From JBFWIW01 sp050253535 (GTDB lineage Bacteria > Bacillota > Clostridia > Oscillospirales > Oscillospiraceae), in contig JBFWIW010000083.1 in assembly GCA_050253535.1 (NCBI GenBank), positions 1 through 10,567 on the forward strand: a DNA stretch of 10,567 nucleotides, read 5' to 3'. Both the position numbers and the translations under genes were made by a program. Shown here one piece after another: positions 4,640 through 10,567 of the stretch; the stretch's first letter is position 1, and the number at the start of each line of letters is the position of its first letter. The notes beneath the pieces are model-generated. The model saw only the letters and a program-made list of their open reading frames with translations. It was not told the origin of the DNA and ran no database searches.

Positions 4640-6288
4640 ATGCTGTGTTTGACAAAATCTTTCTGCAAATTCTGAATATGAGCTTCACGGCCAGTCTGGT
4701 AATCGCTGTTGTTTTAGTCGCGAGACTATTGCTGATGAAAGCGCCGAAGCTATTTTCCTATGTGCTTTGGAGCGCTGCGCTGTTTCGCCTGATATGCCCG
4801 TTTTCTTTGGAGAGCGGATGGAGCCTGCTTCCCACCGATACGACACCGATATCAACAGCCGTGGCATATTCTCAGGCGCCGCAGATCAGCACAGGGGTTT
4901 TGGCTGTTGACAATACGGTAAACCCGGCGCTGTCCGTTTCTGCGTCTGGCGCAGGCGGAAACCCCTTGCAGATATGGATAAGCGCGGGCGAAATTATATG
5001 GCTTATCGGTATTGCCGCTCTGATCCTTTTCAGCATTGTTTCCCTGCTGCGGCTGCGTCGGAATCTCGTAGGGGCGGTGAAACTGCGTGACAATGTTTAT
5101 CTCGCTGATCATACCGCGTCCCCCTTCGTGATTGGCCTGATTTGTCCGAAAATCTATTTACCGTCAAACTTGTCGGAACTGGAACGGGAATATATTATCC
5201 TGCATGAACAGACACATATCCGGCGGTGCGACCATATCGTAAAGCTTATCGCTTTTTCAGCATTAGCTGTGCATTGGTTCAATCCACTTGTGTGGCTGGC
5301 CTTTGTCCTCTGTAATAAGGATATGGAAATGTCCTGTGATGAAAGCGTTATGAAACACATGGATACCGACATTCGCTGTGATTATTCCGCGTCACTGCTG
5401 CGTCTTGCAACGGGCAGAAAATTCGCTGCGGGTACGCCGCTTGCTTTTGGTGAGGGCAATACAAAAGAAAGAATTAAAAATGTTTTGAATTATAAAAGGC
5501 CCGCATTCCGGATCGTGGTTGTGGGCGCGATAGCGGTAATTGCCGTTTGCATCGGATTGACTGCAAATCCGCGCAGAGGAAACGATATTCTTCCATCTGA
5601 CGACGTAACAATCTCCAAAACAGCCTGGCAGTATATTGTTTATCAGATAGATGATAACGGTAATGGAAACGAAATAAATGGAGCAAAGATAACGAAACTT
5701 GAATTGGCAGGCACATATCGGCCGATTTTCGGTAAATCAGTGGGCATTTACTCCCTTGCATACAGTCTATTCCTGAATGAAAATGACGGCTGGGTGTCTG
5801 GCAGTACCGACCTTGGCAGTCCATACCTTTTTGTTGTGAATAATAACGGTTCACCGCAGATAATAGGGATAGAGTATAATAGGAGCATTTTGGCCGACGG
5901 TGATTATTCCGATGCTGCCAAAAAAGAAATCGCTCATAATGAAGTGCTGAATTTTACAAAGCAATCTACAGTTACGGAACCATTCAGCGAAAAAGAGATC
6001 AACGCCGCAATGGAGGTTGTAAAAAATAATTACACGGGAGATGGTCAATTACTGATAAACTTATGGTATGACCGGGAAAAATACCAGACGGATCTCGAGG
6101 ATTATAAGGGAAATACGCTATACGGGATGTCCGAAGCAGCAGAACGGGGCGACTTATTAACGCTGTACAGTGACATATATTTTTTAGACCCGTCCGGTTC
6201 GGCGGACGGACTGATGAGAGGGTGGAAAACAATATTGATACGGGACAGCAAAGATGACGCCTGGAAAATTATCGACCAAGGCTATTGA
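4636..6288 (+). CDS. BlaR1/MecR1-like M56 membrane metalloprotease with a non-penicillin-binding C-terminal domain
   Basis: This 550-residue M56-family membrane protease is the likely partner of the upstream repressor. Membrane segments lie near 17-34, 41-55, 116-138 and 290-309. The cytoplasmic protease domain has the zinc motif HEQTH (His190, Glu191, His194) and the downstream EMSCDES (231-237) that supplies the third ligand in BlaR1. In BlaR1, ligand binding outside triggers autocleavage and then loss of BlaI. Here residues about 310-550, after the last membrane segment, should be outside, but no SxxK, SxN or KTG penicillin-binding motifs are visible. The section FSEKEINAAMEVVKNNYTG onward resembles the DUF4829-type domain seen in some clostridial M56 proteins; this is from memory and tentative. 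The GTG start at 4636 overlaps the repressor stop; a GTG at 4645 is possible. The signal sensed is unknown. Confidence 0.88.
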   Translation: MNAVFDKIFLQILNMSFTASLVIAVVLVARLLLMKAPKLFSYVLWSAALFRLICPFSLESGWSLLPTDTTPISTAVAYSQAPQISTGVLAVDNTVNPALSVSASGAGGNPLQIWISAGEIIWLIGIAALILFSIVSLLRLRRNLVGAVKLRDNVYLADHTASPFVIGLICPKIYLPSNLSELEREYIILHEQTHIRRCDHIVKLIAFSALAVHWFNPLVWLAFVLCNKDMEMSCDESVMKHMDTDIRCDYSASLLRLATGRKFAAGTPLAFGEGNTKERIKNVLNYKRPAFRIVVVGAIAVIAVCIGLTANPRRGNDILPSDDVTISKTAWQYIVYQIDDNGNGNEINGAKITKLELAGTYRPIFGKSVGIYSLAYSLFLNENDGWVSGSTDLGSPYLFVVNNNGSPQIIGIEYNRSILADGDYSDAAKKEIAHNEVLNFTKQSTVTEPFSEKEINAAMEVVKNNYTGDGQLLINLWYDREKYQTDLEDYKGNTLYGMSEAAERGDLLTLYSDIYFLDPSGSADGLMRGWKTILIRDSKDDAWKIIDQGY

Positions 6289-6379
6289 TTTTATCGACGC
6301 GTATTGTTTTCCAACGAGAAGAAGCTTAATGATACGGGAACAGAATCCGCGTTTCTCTGTGCGGCGAACAAAATACCGC

Positions 6380-6429
6380 AAATAGGGCAGAACCGGCGTG
6401 ACTTGCGCCACGCCGGTTCTGCCCTATTT
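6380..6429. terminator. Strong two-way terminator (21-bp perfect stem)
   Basis: Bases 6380-6400 pair perfectly with 6409-6429 around an 8-base loop. The stem ends in AAATA/TATTT on either side, so both convergent transcripts, the BlaR1-like gene (+) and the lysozyme gene (-), get a short T-rich tail. The T-tract is weak, but the stem is long and GC-rich. Bases 6289-6379 hold nothing else recognised. Confidence 0.75.
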
Positions 6430-6483
6430 ACTTCCCAGCCGCCGCCGCATGAAAGCGCCGGGACTTATTTTTACAGCGTTTCC

Positions 6484-7347
6484 TCAGTCTTCTGCCGGGG
6501 CCGTATAATCGTAAAAGCTGACGTCTAGGTCGACGGCCGTTTCGATACCCGGGACAGAGCCGGTGTTGGAGTACTGCCAGATGCCGAAATTGTAATAGAA
6601 ATCGGGGTACGGGTCGTACTGGGCGAGCCAGAAGCGATAGCCGCAAAGCGCGGACAGGTCGTAGATGAGATAGCCGGTCGGGACGTTGAAGTAAACGGCG
6701 GGGTCATAGTCCGCGGCCTTTACCGCTTCGCAGAAGGCGGCGGCGCACTCGGTGGCGGTGTGGGAGTAACCGTCGGTCCGCGCCTCGTACTCGGAGATCG
6801 TCTCCCAGTCGAAGACGACGGGACAGGCTAGGGTGTACCCCTCGAGAGCGGATATTGTAAACTCTGCCTCTTTGACGGCCTCGCCGGCGGTTACGGCCTG
6901 AGAGAAGAAGTACACGCCCACGTCGAGTCCGGCGGCGAGCGCGCCGTCAATGTTTGCTGTGAAATTCGCATCCTGATAGATTTCGCCGTCGACGTAGCCG
7001 CGGAAACCCACGCGGATCATCGCAAAATCAACGCCGGCGTCGGCCACGGCCTGCCAGTCGATCTCGCCCTGATAGACGGACACATCGACGCCGCATCTGG
7101 CGTCGGCTGAGTTATAGCGCGTAAAACCGCCGTCGGTATAAAACGCCTCGGCGGCGTATTCGTTTTTGGCGACGCCCTCGAGCACTGTTATGAGGGACCC
7201 TTTATATTCAAAGTATTCCGGCTCAGGCTCGTGGAAATGGGTATAGACCGCATACGCCGCTGCCGCCGCCAAAATAAGGATGAAACCCGCTATGATCGCC
7301 TTTACCGGGGTGACCCGCTTGCTGCGCCTGAATTTCCTTCTGTCCAT
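6484..7347 (-). CDS. Membrane-anchored GH25 (Cellosyl/LytC-type) lysozyme
   Basis: This 287-residue protein has a positively charged N-terminus and one membrane segment (about 16-36), a linker to about 84, then a full glycoside hydrolase 25 domain. Landmarks are GVDVSVYQGEIDW (86-98) with Asp88, VGVYFFSQA (143-151), the catalytic VFDWE with Asp180 and Glu182, and the closing IWQYSNTGSVPG followed by VDLD (256-275). GH25 enzymes cut the MurNAc-GlcNAc bond of peptidoglycan. The signal segment lacks a clear cleavage site, so it is probably anchored facing outward. It starts one base after the trkH stop, with AAGGG upstream, so it is the last gene of the trkA-trkH operon. Why a wall hydrolase travels with potassium uptake is unclear; turgor-linked wall remodelling is speculation. 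Confidence 0.9.
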   Translation of the reverse strand: MDRRKFRRSKRVTPVKAIIAGFILILAAAAAYAVYTHFHEPEPEYFEYKGSLITVLEGVAKNEYAAEAFYTDGGFTRYNSADARCGVDVSVYQGEIDWQAVADAGVDFAMIRVGFRGYVDGEIYQDANFTANIDGALAAGLDVGVYFFSQAVTAGEAVKEAEFTISALEGYTLACPVVFDWETISEYEARTDGYSHTATECAAAFCEAVKAADYDPAVYFNVPTGYLIYDLSALCGYRFWLAQYDPYPDFYYNFGIWQYSNTGSVPGIETAVDLDVSFYDYTAPAED

Positions 7348-7348
7348 A

Positions 7349-8788
7349 TCAGCCCTTTTTCCATGTGAACGGGGAGAGGAATATCAGAATCGGGAATACC
7401 TCCAGTCTGCCTATGAGCATGCAGATTGTGAGAATGACCTTGCTGAACTCCGAGTAACAGGTGAAGTTGAGCGTCGGGCCGACTTTTGCGAGCCCCGGGC
7501 CGATATTGCTCATGCAGGATAAGACCGCGGTGAAGTTCGTCGTGAAATCCAGATTGTCGACAGAGACTAAGAGCGTACCCAGAAATGTGACAAATACATA
7601 AGCGGCGAAGAAGCGGGTGACGCCGCCCATCGTATTTTCTTCGACGACCTTGCCGTCTATCCGCACGGTGCTGACGAGCCGCGGGTGGACAATCTGCTTA
7701 ATCTCGCAGATGACGCCCTTGATAAGCATAAGGGCGCGCGAACACTTTATGCCGCCGCCGGTGGAACCGGCGCACGCGCCTATTATCATAAGTATGACCA
7801 CGATGGTTTTCGAAAACTCGGGCCACGCGTCGTGGTCGGTTATAGAGAAGCCGGTCGATGAGGAGGTCGAGGTCACGGTGAAGAAGACATTCCTGAGGGT
7901 GTCGCTCACCGTGCCGTATATACTGAATGTGTTAATGCTTATGAGGATAGTGGCGAGCGCGACGACGCCCAGATAAAAACGCAGTTCCTCGTTTTTAAAT
8001 ACCTGCTTGAATTTTCTTGTAAGCAAGAGGAAGTAAATCGAGAAGTTAAAGCCGAAGAGCATCATATAGATGCCCGTTATGACGTCGACCGCGGGGATTC
8101 CGTACCCGCCTATGCTCGCGTTCTTGACGGCAAAGCCGCCGGTACCCGCGGTGGCGAGAGCGACGGTCACGGAGTCATAGATCCCGAGGCCCGCAAACAG
8201 CAGGCAGATCACCTCTGTCAGGGTGAGGACGATATACATGGCGTAGAGTATCTTCGACGTGTCGGAGAGCTTCGGGACCAGCTTGTCCTTTGTGGGGCCG
8301 GGCACCTCGGCGCGCATGAGGTAAAGCGAGCGGTCGCCTTTGGCCGGCATGATGGCTGTCGCGAGGACGAGTATGCCCATGCCGCCGATGAAGTGGGTGG
8401 AGCTGCGCCACAGGAGTATCCCCTTCGGCAGGGACTCTATGTCGGAGAGGATGGAGGCTCCCGTTGTCGTGAAGCCGGAGACGGATTCAAACAGGCAGGA
8501 TATGAACGAGCCGAAGCCGCCGTTGAAGTAAAACGGCAGACAGCCGAATACCGACAGGGTGAGCCACGCGCCGACGACCGTCACATAAGCGTCACGCGGG
8601 GAAAAGATGCTGCCGCCCTTGAATACTTTCAGCATCACGAGCCCGACGAGCGTAAGCGGCGGTATCGTATATAAAAAAGGGAGTATGTTCTCCTTAAGAT
8701 ATGCGGCAAGTATAAGGGAGGGGAGCATACAGGCCGCTTCCACGAGCATTATTAGTCCGGTGGTTTTCCCTATGATCCGATAATTCAT
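7349..8788 (-). CDS. trkH: TrkH/KtrB-family potassium uptake membrane subunit
   Basis: This is the K+-translocating membrane subunit of a Trk/Ktr system. Four pore-loop filters are visible, counted from an upstream ATG at 8800: TTGAS (112-116), AGTGGF (218-223), SSTGF (314-318) and NIGPG (432-436). The STGGGIK stretch (346-352) is the gate-region loop of TrkH. The end, GRLEVFPILIFLSPFTWKKG, is typical of bacterial TrkH. I chose the ATG at 8788, which gives 479 residues, because GGGAGG lies four bases upstream of it. The ATG at 8800 has no ribosome binding site, and the GGGAGG lies inside its own codons 1-3. The gene follows trkA by about 160 bases and touches the lysozyme gene. It looks complete. 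Confidence 0.93.
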   Translation of the reverse strand: MNYRIIGKTTGLIMLVEAACMLPSLILAAYLKENILPFLYTIPPLTLVGLVMLKVFKGGSIFSPRDAYVTVVGAWLTLSVFGCLPFYFNGGFGSFISCLFESVSGFTTTGASILSDIESLPKGILLWRSSTHFIGGMGILVLATAIMPAKGDRSLYLMRAEVPGPTKDKLVPKLSDTSKILYAMYIVLTLTEVICLLFAGLGIYDSVTVALATAGTGGFAVKNASIGGYGIPAVDVITGIYMMLFGFNFSIYFLLLTRKFKQVFKNEELRFYLGVVALATILISINTFSIYGTVSDTLRNVFFTVTSTSSSTGFSITDHDAWPEFSKTIVVILMIIGACAGSTGGGIKCSRALMLIKGVICEIKQIVHPRLVSTVRIDGKVVEENTMGGVTRFFAAYVFVTFLGTLLVSVDNLDFTTNFTAVLSCMSNIGPGLAKVGPTLNFTCYSEFSKVILTICMLIGRLEVFPILIFLSPFTWKKG

Positions 8789-8825
8789 AAAACCTCCCAT
8801 GCGCCGCAGCGTACAAATGGAAATT

Positions 8826-8845
8826 ACCTCCCTCGCGTGGGAGGT
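8826..8845. repeat. Hairpin ACCTCCC-N6-GGGAGGT before trkH
   Basis: Seven-base perfect arms flank TCGCGT. On the minus strand the 3' arm reads GGGAGGT, an ideal Shine-Dalgarno sequence, but no usable start codon follows it in the trkH frame. The real GGGAGG of trkH lies about 34 bases further on. The upstream CCTCCC arm could pair with either copy, so control of trkH translation is possible but unproven. Confidence 0.4.
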
Positions 8846-8855
8846 TGAGGTTGTC

Positions 8856-8903
8856 GCGCATCAATTTCGGCTGCCGCGCAGGCGGCGGAAAATTGGCGCA
8901 TCA
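8856..8903 (+). repeat. GCGCATCA direct repeat flanking an imperfect hairpin
   Basis: GCGCATCA occurs at 8856-8863 and 8896-8903. Between them, CAATTTC near 8862-8868 pairs imperfectly with GAAAATTG near 8888-8895, enclosing a GC-rich inner stem. It belongs to the densely structured trkA-trkH spacer and its role is unknown. Confidence 0.35.
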
Positions 8904-8909
8904 CATTAA

Positions 8910-8939
8910 GTATCAGTGTGACACGTGTCACACTGATAC
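8910..8939. promoter_or_regulatory. 30-bp perfect palindrome with CRP-like core between trkA and trkH
   Basis: Bases 8910-8924 are exactly complementary to 8925-8939 with no central spacer. The middle reads TGTGACACGTGTCACA (8917-8932), which fits the TGTGA-N6-TCACA binding pattern of Crp/Fnr-family regulators. It begins eight bases after the trkA stop and has no T-run on the minus strand. It could be a regulator site for trkH, an mRNA-stabilising hairpin, or a weak terminator. Confidence 0.6.
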
Positions 8940-8947
8940 CCTGCCGG

Positions 8948-10309
8948 TCAGACGAGATAGATGTCGTTTATATCGAGAATAGGGAGACCCTTGGCGATGA
9001 TGATGATGTTGTCGCCGTCCTCAATATGGTCGCCGCCCTCCGGGATGATGAATTGTCCCTTGCGGACGATGACGGCGAGAAGTATACCCTTTTTCAGCTT
9101 CAGGTCACGGAGCGGGATGCCGAGATTGCGCGTCCTCGCGCTTACGGTGAACTCCATCGCCTCGACGCTGCCCTCCGCTATGCGGAAAAGCGCCTCCATC
9201 CGGCTGCCCTGTGAATTCTGCATGGCGCGCACGTTTTTTAGTATCGCGAAGGCCGTTATGGTTTTGGGGCTTATTATGCTGTCTATGCTTAGGCTGCTGG
9301 ATATGCCGTAATAGTTCTGACGGTTTATCTTGACGATGACCTTGGGTACGCCGAGCTGCTTTGCGTAGAGCGACATGATAAGGTTGTCCTCGTCCCGGTC
9401 GGTCAGGGCGATAAAAGCCCCTGAGTGCGCGATATTTTCCGAGGCCAGAAGTTCCTGATCGGTACCGTCGCCCTGTACGACAAGGGCTTTGGGCAGCCTT
9501 TCGGTGAGTTCGACGCACTTTTTGTGGTCCATCTCAATTATTTTTACGTCCATATTCATGGCGATGAGGGAGGAGGCGAGATACATGCCGATCCTGCCGC
9601 CGCCGATAATAAACGCGTTCTTTATCTTGACCGTTATGCGCCCGAGCGCCTTGAAAAATCTGCTCACGTTCAGCGAGTCGCCGATGACATAGACCTTGTC
9701 GCCCTCTTCTATGACTGTTGAGCCGTCCGGTATGATGGTTTTGCCGTTATGCTCGACCGCGCAGAAGAGTACCTCCGCGCCAAGCAAATGGCGGCGGACA
9801 GAGGAGAGGGGCTGTCCGGTTATAACGTCTTTGCAGCATGCGCGGAAGCCGATGAGCTCGATACGGCCGCGGTAAAACGTGTCTATATCCAGCGCGTTCG
9901 GAAAGCGAAGGAGACGGGAGATCTGGGAGGCCGTCGCAAACTCGGGGTTTATGACCATGTCGATCTCCATCTCTTTTTTGAGCTGTGAGATCTCCACGGC
10001 GTATTCGTAATCGCGGATTCGCGCTATGGTGTATTTCGCACCCAGCTTTTTTGCGGTGAGACAGCTTATCATATTGAGCTCGTCGCGGCTGGTGGCGGCG
10101 ATAAAGACGTCGCACTTTTCGACTCCGGCGCTCCGGAGAACACGGATACTTGCCCCGTTGCCCTTTATACACAGGACGTCCAGCATATCCGAGGCCTTTC
10201 GGATGGCCTCGTCCCGCGTGTCGATTATTGTGATATCATGATGTTCCGCGGCCAGGTTTTCGGCAAGCGTAAAACCGACTTTTCCGCTTCCAACGATTAT
10301 GATTTTCAA
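8948..10309 (-). CDS. trkA: TrkA, regulatory NAD-binding subunit of potassium uptake
   Basis: This 453-residue cytoplasmic protein is the nucleotide-binding gating subunit that docks on TrkH. It has the tandem layout of full-length TrkA. RCK-N 1 (1-130) carries GSGKVG (7-12) and Asp30. RCK-C 1 (about 140-222) has the PDGSTVIEEGDKVYVIG pattern. RCK-N 2 (about 231-355) carries GGGRIG (236-241) and Glu259. RCK-C 2 (about 370-453) has IPEGGDHIEDGDNIIII. Length is normal for the family. The start is TTG at 10309-10307, supported by GGAG (10321-10318) with an 8-base gap and by the immediate MKIIIVGSGKVG fold; no nearby ATG fits. A clean promoter lies at 10353-10381. It is the first gene of the trkA-trkH-lysozyme operon. 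Confidence 0.94.
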   Translation of the reverse strand: MKIIIVGSGKVGFTLAENLAAEHHDITIIDTRDEAIRKASDMLDVLCIKGNGASIRVLRSAGVEKCDVFIAATSRDELNMISCLTAKKLGAKYTIARIRDYEYAVEISQLKKEMEIDMVINPEFATASQISRLLRFPNALDIDTFYRGRIELIGFRACCKDVITGQPLSSVRRHLLGAEVLFCAVEHNGKTIIPDGSTVIEEGDKVYVIGDSLNVSRFFKALGRITVKIKNAFIIGGGRIGMYLASSLIAMNMDVKIIEMDHKKCVELTERLPKALVVQGDGTDQELLASENIAHSGAFIALTDRDEDNLIMSLYAKQLGVPKVIVKINRQNYYGISSSLSIDSIISPKTITAFAILKNVRAMQNSQGSRMEALFRIAEGSVEAMEFTVSARTRNLGIPLRDLKLKKGILLAVIVRKGQFIIPEGGDHIEDGDNIIIIAKGLPILDINDIYLV

Positions 10310-10331
10310 AAAACCAACTCCAATGAAGAGA

Positions 10332-10472
10332 TCAATTTTGGGCGCTTTTTCTATTATATATCATTAAATATGCTTTGTCTATGAAAACAAATTTTTGCTG
10401 CCGCTGACGCGGCGATGGGGCAGCGGCAGGCAGCATGACCCCTGTCAGAAAAATACTCAGTACTTTTTTCAT
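10332..10472 (-). CDS. Small ORF (46 codons) with secretion-signal-like start; gene or remnant
   Basis: An ATG at 10472 is preceded by GAGGGG (10485-10480) with a 7-base gap and by an in-frame stop at 10493-10491. The product starts MKKVLSIFLTGVMLPAAA, which has the charged start, hydrophobic core and AxA site of a short secretion signal. About 28 residues follow, then TGA ends it at 10332. The second half is AT-rich and runs through the trkA promoter. It may therefore be a small secreted peptide, a truncated remnant of a larger secreted protein, or a chance ORF. Its TGA lies 22 bases before the trkA start on the same strand. I recognise no family. Confidence 0.4.
   Translation of the reverse strand: MKKVLSIFLTGVMLPAAAPSPRQRQQKFVFIDKAYLMIYNRKSAQN
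10353..10381 (-). promoter_or_regulatory. Promoter of the trkA operon
   Basis: On the minus strand a -35 box TAGACA (10381-10376) is followed by exactly 17 bases and a perfect TATAAT (10358-10353). Transcription would start near 10346, giving a leader of about 37 bases before the TTG start. The promoter lies inside a short upstream ORF on the same strand. Confidence 0.8.
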
Positions 10473-10491
10473 TCTGTTTCCCCTCGGCAGT

Positions 10492-10557
10492 TAAGAATCC
10501 CTGATTTAATCGCCCAGCCGCCGACTGTGGATTTAATCAGGGATTCTTATATTTTTA
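10492..10557 (+). terminator. 20-bp hairpin followed by T-rich tail on the plus strand
   Basis: Bases 10492-10511 pair with 10530-10549 with a single T-T mismatch, around an 18-base loop. The plus strand continues TATATTTTTAA, as expected of an intrinsic terminator. However, no plus-strand gene ends here. It may stop antisense transcription, act as a minus-strand 5' leader stem before the small ORF, or be an end of a small mobile repeat. Confidence 0.45.
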
Positions 10558-10567
10558 ATAGTAAATT

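Noticed and set aside
4636..6288. A true beta-lactam sensor/transducer (blaR1 or mecR1)
   Set aside because: No penicillin-binding motifs are visible in the outer domain and no beta-lactamase or mec gene is in the window, so the specific gene symbol was withheld.
8918..9214. A 98-codon plus-strand ORF starting inside the 30-bp palindrome
   Set aside because: It is antisense to the trkA 3' end, has no ribosome binding site, and its start lies in the palindrome.
9105..10172. Minus-strand ORFs of 137 and 141 codons within trkA
   Set aside because: They are alternate frames of the same strand as trkA, rich in Arg and without a family signature.
10398..10429. Hairpin CTGCCGCTG/CAGCGGCAG as a terminator
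   Set aside because: There is no T-run on the 3' side of either strand. It overlaps the small ORF's signal-like coding sequence and may be a by-product of its repetitive GC-rich codons.
1..10567. CRISPR arrays, insertion sequences, tRNA or rRNA genes, phage genes
   Set aside because: No regularly spaced repeats, transposase or integrase motifs, or tRNA/rRNA signatures were recognised on reading both strands.

Overview
The window looks like a chromosomal contig from an anaerobic Bacillota, probably a clostridial or Oscillospiraceae-type gut or sediment organism. The gene set supports this: an FeFe-hydrogenase-like iron-sulfur sensor, a BlaI/BlaR1 pair, a TrkA/TrkH potassium system, a Cof-type HAD phosphatase, purine-rich GGAGG-like ribosome binding sites, and frequent GTG/TTG starts. 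A run of exactly 100 N (1437-1536) shows it is a scaffold from a draft or metagenome assembly.

Layout. (1) 65-874 (+): a Cof-type HAD phosphatase, closed by a two-way terminator. (2) 942-2117 (-): a soluble protein joining two 4Fe-4S clusters, a hydrogenase H-cluster-like domain, an extra Fe-S domain and a chemoreceptor signalling tip; the assembly gap interrupts it. (3) 2118-2422: a structured intergenic region with a three-stem, possibly switching RNA element on the minus strand and a palindrome lying between two facing promoters. (4) 2423-4058 (+): a PadR-type repressor and a fosmidomycin-resistance-like (Fsr) MFS exporter. They are separated by a hairpin-rich leader that contains a 20-codon ORF overlapping the MFS start. 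(5) 4210-6288 (+): a promoter carrying two identical-spacing GTTTAA-N5-TTAAAC operators, a BlaI/MecI-type repressor, and an M56 BlaR1-like membrane protease overlapping it by GTGA. The protease has no visible penicillin-binding sensor and no beta-lactamase gene is nearby. (6) a 21-bp perfect hairpin terminator. (7) 10309-6484 (-): trkA, then trkH, then a membrane-anchored GH25 lysozyme, read in that order. A 30-bp perfect palindrome with a CRP-like core lies between trkA and trkH. (8) 10332-10567 (-): a 46-codon ORF with a good ribosome binding site and a secretion-signal-like start overlaps the trkA promoter, with a 20-bp hairpin upstream of it.

How the parts fit. Three local control circuits are visible: PadR with an exporter, BlaI with BlaR1, and a redox or hydrogen sensor that may feed chemotaxis-type signalling. 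The Trk operon handles potassium uptake. No transposase, integrase, phage gene, CRISPR array, tRNA or rRNA was recognised. The BlaI/BlaR1 block is visibly more AT-rich than the HAD and Trk genes, which suggests a separate origin. No clearly new multi-gene system is visible. The most unusual items are the hydrogenase/chemoreceptor fusion and its leader RNA, the orphan BlaR1-like sensor, the 30-bp palindrome and the hidden small secreted-peptide-like ORF.
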